From contig JANNQN010000167.1 in the NCBI GenBank assembly GCA_031400775.1, positions 1 through 8,099 on the forward strand: a DNA stretch of 8,099 nucleotides, in the 5' to 3' direction. The position numbers and the translations under genes are program-made. Positions 1 to 5,930 of this stretch are shown one piece after another. This DNA is from PALSA-1355 sp031400775 (GTDB lineage Bacteria; Planctomycetota; Planctomycetia; Pirellulales; PALSA-1355). The notes beneath the pieces are model-generated. The model worked only from the letters and a program-made list of their open reading frames with translations. It ran no database searches and was not told the origin of the DNA. Each line of letters opens with the position of its first letter. The stretch's first letter is position 1.

Positions 1-81
1 GATCCTCACGGAGTCTGGTGTACCAAATCAACAACTACCGCGCCAGCCTAAACTACTCAAAGTGCGCGCTAGCCCTGGGGG

Positions 82-1056
82 TTAGGTGGATATCAATGTA
101 GTGCCTGAAGTACTTGGTTGGCGACCCGCGAGACCCTTCCCAGGTCTCGCGCGGTCGCGAATTGCCAGTTCGGATTGCTTGCTTGTTAGATTGTCCACGT
201 TAAGTCCGCCGGACAGCTTGGCGGCCGCAAAGTGTTGTTCGTATTCGTGCGGGCTGACGTAATCCAAGGTGGAATGACGCCGCTGGCGGTTGTAGAAGAT
301 TTCGATGTACTCGAACAGGCTTTGTCGCGCGGCTTCACGAGTCGGATAGGTTTCGTGATGCACCAGTTCCGTCTTCAACGTGCCAAAGAAGCTTTCGATC
401 ACGGCATTGTCGTAGCAGTTGCCTCGGCGGCTCATGCTGGCAGTCAGGCCGTAATCGCTCAGCAGCCGCTGGTAGTCGTCGCACGCATACTGCACGCCCC
501 GGTCGCTGTGGTGCAGGAGGGGGCCACGCGGCCTGCGATGAGTCAGGGCCATCTCGAGCGCCCGGCAACTCACCTCGGCGGCCAGCGAGTCGCTGGTGGC
601 CCAGCCCACGATCTTGCGCGAGCAGAGATCAATCACGGCGGCCAAATACAGCCAGCCTTCGCCGGTACGGATGTAGGTGATGTCGGCGGCCCAGGCCTGG
701 TCGAGCTCGGCCTGCTGGAACTGCCGGTTCAGCCGGTTGGCGGCGATCGGGTGCGGGTGGCGGCTGTCGGTGGTGCGAACCACGAACCGCCGGTGCGTCT
801 TCGAGCGCAGGCCGGCCTTCCGCATCAACTTGGCCACCGTGTTCTTCGAGCAACGCACATCGGCAGCCGCCAAATCGCGATGCACGCGCGGCGCCCCGTA
901 GATCGCCCGGCTTTGCTGGTGAACCTGGCGGATCCGCTCGCCCAGCTCGCTCCGCCGGCCAGCGCTCGCGCTGGGCGATCGCTTTTGCCAGGCATAAAAG
1001 CCGCTGCGCGACACGTGCAGTACGCGACACATGACGTTCACCGGAAACTCTTGCAA
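82..1056 (-). CDS. IS3-family transposase OrfB (DDE integrase-core domain)
   Basis: This is the catalytic half of an IS3-type transposase, which moves the element through a circular intermediate. From the TTG at 1054-1056 the frame gives 324 residues. An N-terminal HTH-like segment (VMCRVLHVSRSGFYAW, about 8-23) is followed by a region with the IYGAPRVHRDL motif, then an rve core. The catalytic triad is visible as D125 (AADITYI), D185 (HHSDRGVQY) and E221 (NAVIESFFG), giving the DD(35)E spacing of the family. The C-terminal motif YNRQRRHSTLDYVSP is also typical. The last 40 or so residues (about 283-324) look like a low-identity tail. The true translation product is probably an OrfAB fusion made by -1 frameshifting: the OrfB frame stays open upstream of 1056 through LRFAFIRDH and into the A-run at 1113-1120. 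Whether that fusion can still be made is doubtful (see orfA). Confidence 0.9.
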   Translation of the reverse strand: MQEFPVNVMCRVLHVSRSGFYAWQKRSPSASAGRRSELGERIRQVHQQSRAIYGAPRVHRDLAAADVRCSKNTVAKLMRKAGLRSKTHRRFVVRTTDSRHPHPIAANRLNRQFQQAELDQAWAADITYIRTGEGWLYLAAVIDLCSRKIVGWATSDSLAAEVSCRALEMALTHRRPRGPLLHHSDRGVQYACDDYQRLLSDYGLTASMSRRGNCYDNAVIESFFGTLKTELVHHETYPTREAARQSLFEYIEIFYNRQRRHSTLDYVSPHEYEQHFAAAKLSGGLNVDNLTSKQSELAIRDRARPGKGLAGRQPSTSGTTLIST

Positions 1057-1118
1057 GTGATCTCGGATGAAAGCGAACCTCAGGGCTGCTGCTTGGCGAA
1101 GAAGGCCGTCGCTTTTTT

Positions 1119-1361
1119 TTAAATCTCGCGCTCCATCTGGAGCCGCTTATTCTCTTCGCGCAGCCGACGCAGCTCAGCTCGCATCGCCGATTCGCTGCTG
1201 CTGCCGTCGCCGGTTTCCGACGAAAACTTCTTCAACCAATCGCGGATCGAGGTCGGCTCGACCCCCAGACTCTTGGCCGCCTCGACCACCGTATAGCCCT
1301 GCTGCTGAACCAACTTGACCGCCGACACTTTGAACTCACGCGTAAAATTCCTGCGACCCAT
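1119..1361 (-). CDS. IS3-family transposase OrfA (HTH, probably truncated by a nonsense codon)
   Basis: This encodes an 80-residue DNA-binding protein that normally recognises the IS ends. Residues 1-50 form an HTH_Tnp_1-type domain (RREFT-like start NFTREFKVSAVKLV, then GVEPTSIRDWLKKF). Residues 60-80 are a charged leucine-zipper helix (AELRRLREENKRLQMEREI). The ATG start is preceded by AGGAGA with about 5 nt spacing (1367-1372 on this strand). Relatives usually continue EREILKKATAFFAK. Here the codon after Ile is TAA instead of a Leu codon, and the bases after it still read KKATAFFAKQQP and then TGA in the same frame. A single TTA-to-TAA change would explain this, so OrfA is probably about 13 residues short. 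Alternatively, it is natural variation in this IS. Confidence 0.82.
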   Translation of the reverse strand: MGRRNFTREFKVSAVKLVQQQGYTVVEAAKSLGVEPTSIRDWLKKFSSETGDGSSSESAMRAELRRLREENKRLQMEREI

Positions 1362-1421
1362 GGGGTTCTCCTTTCGCCAGCATTATGCCAGCTCCCATGA
1401 GCGCCCACTATTCGTGGGTAA

Positions 1422-1595
1422 GGTCAGCGGTACTTTTCAGACTCCGTCCATATTGCCTTTCTCATCCTCCTGTCGTTCTTATACGCCATTCCTGGTGTTA
1501 TTTACTTTTTTAAGAAGCGGCATTCCTACATCTGTTTCAATTGTCGCATGGCACTCGACCGTCAGGCGCTGTTGTATGAGACGGGCAGAACCTGA
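1422..1595 (+). pseudogene. 3' remnant of a small membrane/zinc-ribbon-like protein cut by the IS
   Basis: Starting right after the inferred IS end (first clear codon at 1452) a plus-strand frame encodes about 47 residues ending at TGA 1593-1595. The frame itself is open from 1422, but 1422-1450 is IS sequence. The peptide begins with a hydrophobic segment (IAFLILLSFLYAIPGVIYFF), then a basic stop-transfer KKRH, then a CFNC pair (YICFNCRMAL), and ends LLYETGRT. This is the layout of a one-helix membrane protein with half of a Cys4 zinc ribbon on the far side. No start codon or ribosome site is available, so it is read as the tail of a gene split by the IS, with the front part expected just left of the window. 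The family is not recognised. Confidence that it was coding rests on composition and the abrupt junction only. Confidence 0.5.
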
Positions 1596-1857
1596 ACCGC
1601 GACGACCTCGTCCTTTACAGGTCAGAGATTTTCCTCTTTGGCGGTTCTTTGTGGGGCGCCTGGCGATTGCGGCCTTACCCTGTCATCGCGTTCTCCTTAG
1701 TTCACTGGGGCTGGGTGTTCGATCTCGCTTGCGACCAGATCCTGGCCAACAGTGGAGCACGTTCGTTGTATACGGCCGTGGAAGATGACGCTCGAGGGGA
1801 TCGATCGAAAAGCCGATTCGACGCAAGAACGACTCAAGATACGTTCCTCCCGGGGAT
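1596..1857. other. Unassigned sequence between the gene remnant and the RAYT element
   Basis: No confident gene is seen in these about 260 bases. One plus-strand frame is open from 1580 to a stop at 2066-2068 and has fairly GC-rich third positions plus a hydrophobic, Trp-rich stretch (VIAFSLVHWGWVFDLA). It has no ATG and runs into the transposase element, so it is at most another gene fragment. Competing minus-strand frames give low-complexity, unrecognised peptides. No RNA gene, promoter or terminator could be supported. Confidence 0.4.
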
Positions 1858-1872
1858 AAAAAGGGGTCAGAA
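1858..1872 (+). repeat. Left arm of 15-bp inverted repeat flanking the RAYT gene
   Basis: The sequence aaaaaggggtcagaa is the exact reverse complement of 2666-2680. It lies 40 bp beyond the stop codon of the transposase gene. A second partial match, ggtcagaac at 1901-1909, also pairs with 2665-2673. Confidence 0.8.
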
Positions 1873-1912
1873 AAGGGGCAGTGGAAAAAAGAGGTCCGAA
1901 GGTCAGAACCAT

Positions 1913-2623
1913 CTACGCTGGGCGTTCGGACGCGGCACCGGTCGACTTGCGCGGGCGGCCGCGCGGACGGATCGTCAAGTCCAGTTGCAGTCGTCTGGCC
2001 AGGTGATTGACCCAATCGCGGCTGCCATAGGGCAAGCCGCTGAACCCGGATTGGCGAATCTGCTGTAATTGTTCGCCTTCCATCGGCAAGTGGACTCGTT
2101 GTGCCCACTGGCGGCGGCGAACGGTCGGGTAGGGCGAAAGCTCGTCGTAGCTGATCAACCGATCGACGAGCGGGTTCGCTTCACCCAACCCATGGGCGCG
2201 ATAACTGCTCCAAGGGTAATCCTCGGCGCGACGAACCAGCCCGGCCCGCAATGGATTGGCTTCGATGTATCGCAGCACCGCTAACAGGTGCTCGTCGTTT
2301 TGGATGATCGGACTCTTGAATCGTCCTTGCCACACGTGTCCGCTGGTCTTGTAGTGGCGATGATAGCGCTGGGTGTGCGAGACCAGCAGGCTTTGCAAGA
2401 TGCGACTAATGCTCGCCCCGATGGGCCGCACGAGCAAATGAATATGGTTGTTGAGCAGGCAGTAGCCATAAAGTTCAAACGGCTTGCGGTGCTTCAAATC
2501 ATCCAAGGCCGTGAGAAATGCCTTGAAGTCATGGTCTTTCCGGAAGACGTCTTGCCGATTGTTACCACGATTGATCACGTGATAGATCAGTCCGTCGTCG
2601 ATCGGTCGTAAAGGGCGCGGCAT
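1913..2623 (-). CDS. REP-associated tyrosine transposase (HUH/Y1 family)
   Basis: This 236-residue protein is a single-strand DNA nuclease/transposase of the TnpA_REP (RAYT) type, which cuts DNA through a tyrosine and holds it with an HUH motif. The N-terminus MPRPLRPIDDGLIYHVINRGNNRQ is the usual RAYT opening. The HUH motif is H60-I-H62 (NNHIHLLV), the GHVWQGRFKS motif is at about 95-104, and the likely catalytic tyrosine is Y119 in LRYIEANPLRAGLV. The PWSSYRAH motif follows at 137-144. The C-terminal part holds a helical region and a basic tail (RPRGRPRK), plausibly for REP DNA recognition. An AGGA with about 7 nt spacing (2631-2634) supports the ATG. The gene is divergent to glmU and appears intact. 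Function in this host, transposition or domesticated REP spreading, cannot be told from one copy. Confidence 0.9.
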   Translation of the reverse strand: MPRPLRPIDDGLIYHVINRGNNRQDVFRKDHDFKAFLTALDDLKHRKPFELYGYCLLNNHIHLLVRPIGASISRILQSLLVSHTQRYHRHYKTSGHVWQGRFKSPIIQNDEHLLAVLRYIEANPLRAGLVRRAEDYPWSSYRAHGLGEANPLVDRLISYDELSPYPTVRRRQWAQRVHLPMEGEQLQQIRQSGFSGLPYGSRDWVNHLARRLQLDLTIRPRGRPRKSTGAASERPA

Positions 2624-2665
2624 GCGGCGATCCTAGCTCCATTGGGGTGGCAAGTCAATAAATCG

Positions 2666-2680
2666 TTCTGACCCCTTTTT
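2666..2680 (-). repeat. Right arm of 15-bp inverted repeat flanking the RAYT gene
   Basis: The sequence ttctgaccccttttt mirrors 1858-1872 without a mismatch. It lies 42 bp upstream of the transposase start codon and 81 bp before the preferred glmU start. Confidence 0.8.
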
Positions 2681-2761
2681 ACGGCGAATGCCAAGTCAAC
2701 CCCCTGGAAGGCAAAGCGGTTAGGTGCGAAGATGGCAGTTTCCTTCTCGGTCATCGTTTGG

Positions 2762-3529
2762 ATGGCGCGCCCCTTGAGTAAATCGCTTGCGGTCGTCATG
2801 GCAGCCGGCAAGGGCACCCGCATGAAGTCGGAGTTGCCCAAGGTGCTGGTGCCGGTCTGCGGCCGGCCGATGATCGACTACGTGCTGGATGCGCTCGCCG
2901 CGGCCGGAATCGACCGGACCGTCGTCGTGGTCGGCTACCGCGCCGACGACGTCCGCCGCACGCTCGCCGGAAGGGCCAACGTCGCCTTTGCGCTGCAGGA
3001 AGTGCAGCACGGCACGGGCCACGCGGTGATGTGCGCCCGCGAACACCTGGAGCGCCACACGGGTCCGGTAATGGTGGTGGCCGGCGATTCGCCGATGATG
3101 CAAAGCGATTCGATCCGCAAGTTGCTGGGCGAGTTCGAACGGGCCACGCCGGCCTGCATCCTGGGCACCGCCACCAAGCAGGATCCCAGCGGGCTGGGGC
3201 GCATCGTTCGCGACAGCGAGGGCCGGTTTTTGGGGATCGTCGAGGAGAAGGACGCCACGGCCGAACAAAAACGGATTCGCGAGATCAACCTGAGTTGCTA
3301 CGCCTTCGGCGGGGCCGATTTGCTGGATTCTCTCGACCAGATTCGCGCCGACAACGCCCAACGGGAGTACTATATCACCGACTGCCCGAGCGTGCTGTTG
3401 GCCGCCGGGAAAGACGTGCGGGCTTTGAACGTCTTGCAACCGTGCGAAGCTCTGAGCATCAATAACATGGAGGAATTGGCCGTCGTCGAGGCCGCCATGC
3501 GCGAGATGGGCATGGACCGCCATCCTTAA
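2762..3529 (+). CDS. glmU: UDP-N-acetylglucosamine pyrophosphorylase, GlmU N-terminal domain only
   Basis: The protein transfers UMP from UTP to N-acetylglucosamine-1-phosphate, giving UDP-GlcNAc for peptidoglycan and other glycans in the cytoplasm. Counting from the ATG at 2762 it has 255 residues. Visible motifs are the nucleotide-binding loop AAGKGTRM (14-21), the lysine of LPK (27), QEVQHGTGHAV (79-89), metal-binding Asp in GDSP (109), GLGRIVR, EEKDAT, EIN (176 Asn), NAQREYYITD and the INN near 234-235. The chain then stops, so the left-handed beta-helix acetyltransferase domain of full-length GlmU (about 450 residues) is missing. A start at 2732 is possible: it has a weak AGGTG at 2722-2726 and adds ten residues (MAVSFSVIVW) not expected in the family. 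I prefer 2762 because homologues begin a few residues before AVVMAAG. Placement before prs matches Bacillus glmU-prs-ctc-pth. Another sugar-1-phosphate nucleotidyltransferase is the main alternative. Confidence 0.85.
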   Translation: MARPLSKSLAVVMAAGKGTRMKSELPKVLVPVCGRPMIDYVLDALAAAGIDRTVVVVGYRADDVRRTLAGRANVAFALQEVQHGTGHAVMCAREHLERHTGPVMVVAGDSPMMQSDSIRKLLGEFERATPACILGTATKQDPSGLGRIVRDSEGRFLGIVEEKDATAEQKRIREINLSCYAFGGADLLDSLDQIRADNAQREYYITDCPSVLLAAGKDVRALNVLQPCEALSINNMEELAVVEAAMREMGMDRHP

Positions 3530-3584
3530 ATTCAATCAAAGCCACCAGACACACGTCAGCCGACCCCATTACGTGACTTCCTTC

Positions 3585-4529
3585 ATGAACGATCTCAAGA
3601 TTTTCAGCGGCCGAGCCAACCGCGAGCTGGCCCGCCGCATCTGCGACTACCTGGGACTGCCGCTGGGTGGCATCACCATCGGCAATTTTCCCGACAGCGA
3701 GATCAGTTGCAAAGTCGACGAGGATATCCGCGGTCGCGATGTGTTTCTCGTGCAGCCGACCTGCCCGCCGGTGAACGAGAACTTGATGGAATTATTGATC
3801 ATGATCGAGAGCTGCAAGCGGGCCAGCGCCGAGCGGATCACGGCCGTGGTGCCGTACTATGGCTATGCGCGGCAAGATCGAAAGGACGAGGGTCGGGTGC
3901 CGATCACGGCCAAGCTGGTGGCCAACATCATTACCCGGGCCGGCGCGGACCGCGTGCTGACGATGGACTTGCACGCCGCCCAGATCCAGGGCTTCTTCGA
4001 CGTTCCGGTCGATCACCTCTACGCGGCGCCGGTGCTGAACGAGTACTTTCTCGAGCAGCGATTCGATCCGAAGGACGTGGTCGTCGTGAGCCCCGACGAA
4101 GGCAGCATCAAGCGTGCGCTGGGTCACGCTGAACGGCTGGGGGGCGACCTCGCGATCGTCGACAAGCGGCGTTCCGACGCCGAGCACACCCGGCAGGAAA
4201 ACGTGATCGGAGCCTCGGTCGAAGGCAAGATTGCGCTGATGTTCGACGACATGATCAGCACAGCCGGCTCAATTTGCGGAGCCGCGCAAGTCATCCACGA
4301 TCGCGGCGCCAAGAAGGTTTATGTGGCCGCCACGCACGGGGTGTTGTGCGGGAACGCCATCGAGCGGCTGAAGAAGTCGCCGATTTGTGAAGTAGTGATC
4401 ACCGACACGATTCCGCTAAAACCCGAGGCCGTGACGGCGAAAATCAAGGTGCTCAGCGTGGCCCCGCTGCTGGGCGAAGCCATCAAGCGCATCCACCGCA
4501 ACGAATCGGTCAGCCGGCTGTTCGACTAG
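3585..4529 (+). CDS. prs: Ribose-phosphate pyrophosphokinase (PRPP synthetase, class I)
   Basis: This enzyme makes PRPP from ribose-5-phosphate and ATP, feeding purine, pyrimidine, NAD, His and Trp synthesis. The 314-residue product matches the family length (about 315). N-terminal MNDLKIFSGRAN aligns with the conserved start. The flexible loop YYGYARQDRK (about 94-103) is followed by RVPITAKL. The Mg/ribose-phosphate signature DLHAAQIQGFFDVPVDH lies near 128-144, the DKRR motif near 192, and the PRPP loop FDDMISTAGS near 221-230. In most relatives the loop reads DDxxDTxGT, so Ser replaces the usual Asp here. An in-frame GTG at 3573 would add four residues (MTSF), but family alignment favours the ATG at 3585. 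Neither has a clear ribosome site. The gene follows glmU by 55 bp and is probably co-transcribed with it. Confidence 0.96.
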   Translation: MNDLKIFSGRANRELARRICDYLGLPLGGITIGNFPDSEISCKVDEDIRGRDVFLVQPTCPPVNENLMELLIMIESCKRASAERITAVVPYYGYARQDRKDEGRVPITAKLVANIITRAGADRVLTMDLHAAQIQGFFDVPVDHLYAAPVLNEYFLEQRFDPKDVVVVSPDEGSIKRALGHAERLGGDLAIVDKRRSDAEHTRQENVIGASVEGKIALMFDDMISTAGSICGAAQVIHDRGAKKVYVAATHGVLCGNAIERLKKSPICEVVITDTIPLKPEAVTAKIKVLSVAPLLGEAIKRIHRNESVSRLFD

Positions 4530-4543
4530 TGGTCAGTGGCTCA

Positions 4544-4587
4544 GGCCCGGGGATTTCTCGCGCTTTGTCGGCCCGGGTTGGAACCCG
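4544..4587 (+). terminator. GC-rich inverted repeats after prs, possible weak terminator
   Basis: Arm ggcccggg (4544-4551) can pair with cccgggtt (4572-4579) using two G-U pairs. The second arm can instead fold locally as CGGGT-TGGA-ACCCG (4574-4587). No real T-run follows, so an intrinsic terminator is only a possibility. The 197-bp gap between prs and rplY, the largest inside the gene run, makes a transcription boundary reasonable. Confidence 0.25.
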
Positions 4588-4653
4588 CTTGAACCCTCGT
4601 TTGCCGGTTAAACTGGCTGATCTCTGGGGTTTAAGATTCTTGCCGGCTTGGGC

Positions 4654-4681
4654 TTGAAAAATCGTGCTTTTCGGGGACAAT
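4654..4681 (+). promoter_or_regulatory. Candidate sigma70-type promoter upstream of rplY
   Basis: TTGAAA at 4654-4659 (5 of 6 to TTGACA) and GACAAT at 4676-4681 (4 of 6 to TATAAT) are 16 bp apart. They lie 45 bp before the rplY start in the long prs-rplY gap. Such matches arise by chance, and planctomycete promoter rules are poorly defined. Confidence 0.3.
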
Positions 4682-4726
4682 GACCCGTTTGCCCTCTGTC
4701 CGAGCATGTAGCGTGGGGTGTTGTCG

Positions 4727-5353
4727 ATGGCGGAAACTTTGAACGTCACTAAACGGGATTCGAGCGGCAAGCGCGAGGCCCGTCGTTTGCGCCGCGATGG
4801 CCGGGTGCCGGCCGTGCTGTATGGCCACGGCGAGGCGACTGTCAGCCTGGTCGTCGGGGCCGACGAGATGGCATCCGTGGTGCGCCACGGCGGCCGCGTC
4901 GTCGAGTTGAAGGGGGTCGTCAACGAAAAGGCGCTGATTCGCGAGCTGCAATTCGACGTCTACGGCTCGCACGTGCTGCACATCGATTTTGCCCGGGTTT
5001 CGGAGCACGAGCGGATCGAAGTCAAGGTGAAAGTCGAGTTGCGCGGCCAGGCGGTCGGCGCGAAGGACGGCGGCGTGGTCGAGCATTTCCTGCACGAGGT
5101 GGAAATCGAGTGCGAGGCCTTGTCGATCCCCGAGAAAATAGAATTGAACATTCAAAATTTGAAGATCGGCGATGCGATCACGGCCGGCGAATTGACGCTG
5201 CCGCCGGGGGTCACGCTGATTTCGGATCCCGATGGGATGGTCGTCCACTGCATCCAGCCCAGGGATGAGGACGAGGAAGGCGGCGCGGTCGGCGGCGTTG
5301 CCGAGCCGGAAGTGATCGGCCGCAAGGCCGAGGAGGGTGAGGAAGAGGAATAA
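4727..5353 (+). CDS. rplY: 50S ribosomal protein L25, general stress protein Ctc type
   Basis: The protein binds 5S rRNA in the large subunit. From the ATG at 4727 it has 208 residues, the long CTC/TL5 form rather than the 94-residue E. coli form. The N-terminal L25 domain spans about 1-90 (KREARRLRRDGRVPAVLYGHGE at 15-36, then VLHIDFARVS near 83-92). The C-terminal beta domain spans about 95-180 (KVKVELRGQAVG, HEVEIECEALSIPEKIELNI, LPPGVTLISDPD). A 28-residue acidic tail ends in EEGEEEE. GGGGTG (4715-4720) ahead of 4727 with about 6 nt spacing favours this start over the in-frame GTG at 4718. The order prs-rplY-pth is the same as prs-ctc-pth in Bacillus. Only 19 bp separate it from pth, so the two are likely co-transcribed. 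Confidence 0.94.
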   Translation: MAETLNVTKRDSSGKREARRLRRDGRVPAVLYGHGEATVSLVVGADEMASVVRHGGRVVELKGVVNEKALIRELQFDVYGSHVLHIDFARVSEHERIEVKVKVELRGQAVGAKDGGVVEHFLHEVEIECEALSIPEKIELNIQNLKIGDAITAGELTLPPGVTLISDPDGMVVHCIQPRDEDEEGGAVGGVAEPEVIGRKAEEGEEEE

Positions 5354-5372
5354 GGCGTTGGCCGAGCGCTCC

Positions 5373-5930
5373 ATGAAACTCGTCGTTGGCTTGGGCAATC
5401 CGGGACGTAAATACGAAGGAACGCGACACAACGTCGGCTTTCGCGTGATCGCCGAATTGGCGAAAAAGCACGGCCAAGGCAAGGCGAAGCAGGCGTTTCA
5501 GGGCGAAGTGGTCGAGGCTCTGCTCGACGACCAGCGAGCCCTGCTACTGTGCCCGCATACGTTGATGAATTTAAGCGGTGGGAGCGTGCTCGAAGCGCGC
5601 GATTTTTATAAGATACCTCACGAAGATCTGCTCATCGTCAGCGACGACATGAACCTGGCGCTGGCCAAGCTGCGGTTTCGCGGCAGCGGCTCTTCGGGAG
5701 GACAGAAGGGTTTGGAGGACGTCATTCGCCGGCTGGGCTCCGACCAGGTGCCCCGGCTGCGGATTGGCATCGGCGGGCCGCCCTCGGGCCGGGATGGCGC
5801 CGACTTCGTGCTGGGGCGATTCACCAAGGTCGAATTGCCCGAGATCGAAGAGGCTATTTGGCGCGCCGCCGACGCGGTAGAAGTTTGGGCTCGCGAGGGT
5901 CTCGCGGTCTCGATGAACCGATACAATTGA
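5373..5930 (+). CDS. pth: Peptidyl-tRNA hydrolase
   Basis: The enzyme cleaves the ester bond of peptidyl-tRNAs released early from ribosomes, recycling tRNA. The 185-residue length is normal. Expected active-site residues are present: N9 in GLGNPG, H19 in TRHNVGF, N66 in LMNLSGG and D91 in SDDMNL (the equivalents of E. coli N10, H20, N68 and D93). The usual GGHNGL motif reads GGQKGL (109-114), so the tRNA-contacting Asn is Lys, and HDDLDL reads SDDMNL. These look like lineage variants rather than damage, because the rest of the fold (PRLRIGIGGP, FVLGRF) is intact. The start at MKLVVGLGNP is the family start; an upstream in-frame ATG (5337) would overlap rplY and is unlikely. No clear ribosome site precedes it. 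The 3' end lies in a 17-bp tandem duplication and ends TGA TGA. Confidence 0.95.
   Translation: MKLVVGLGNPGRKYEGTRHNVGFRVIAELAKKHGQGKAKQAFQGEVVEALLDDQRALLLCPHTLMNLSGGSVLEARDFYKIPHEDLLIVSDDMNLALAKLRFRGSGSSGGQKGLEDVIRRLGSDQVPRLRIGIGGPPSGRDGADFVLGRFTKVELPEIEEAIWRAADAVEVWAREGLAVSMNRYN

Larger units (their letters stand above)
5..1450 (-). mobile_element. IS3-family insertion sequence (orfA + orfB)
   Basis: The element holds an HTH/leucine-zipper OrfA and a DDE OrfB on the minus strand, the standard IS3-family layout, and about 1.45 kb is a usual size for the family. Near the two ends the sequence acggagtctg (8-17) recurs as its reverse complement (1438-1447), and GTACC/TGTACC follows a few bases inward on each side, consistent with imperfect terminal inverted repeats. 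On the orfA side the end reads TGG when taken inward, which fits the 5'-TG ends typical of IS3 elements. The left boundary is uncertain by a few bases because it lies at the window edge and the outer bases do not match. No target-site duplication is visible, as only about four bases of left flank are present. Confidence 0.8.
1858..2680 (-). mobile_element. REP-transposase (RAYT-like) element bounded by a 15-bp inverted repeat
   Basis: A single Y1/HUH transposase gene sits between aaaaaggggtcagaa at 1858-1872 and its exact reverse complement at 2666-2680, giving an 823-bp unit. The left end also carries further degenerate copies of the same motif up to 1910. RAYT genes are known to be flanked by REP-like sequences in inverted orientation, while classical IS200/IS605 elements have no terminal inverted repeats, so a REP-flanked unit is the best reading. 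Each arm alone does not form an obvious strong hairpin. No target duplication was found. The outer limits are inferred from the repeat only. Confidence 0.6.

Noticed and set aside
232..1122. Plus-strand 296-residue open frame
   Set aside because: It lies opposite the IS3 OrfB, which has a full DDE motif set; the plus-strand translation has no recognisable domain and reflects GC-rich codon structure of the real gene.
1..1454. Target-site duplication for the IS3 element
   Set aside because: The few left-flank bases (gatc) do not match the right flank (tatt); the left end is too close to the window edge to judge.
2651..2699. 8-bp direct repeat caagtcaa (2651-2658 and 2692-2699) around the right RAYT repeat
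   Set aside because: It is short, lies on both sides of one end only, and has no partner at the left end, so it is not a target-site duplication and may be chance.
2720..3535. Minus-strand 271-residue open frame
   Set aside because: It is antisense to glmU, whose motifs are unmistakable; the His/Asp-rich composition is typical of a shadow frame.
4631..5482. Minus-strand 283-residue open frame
   Set aside because: It is antisense to rplY and the start of pth and shows no domain of its own.
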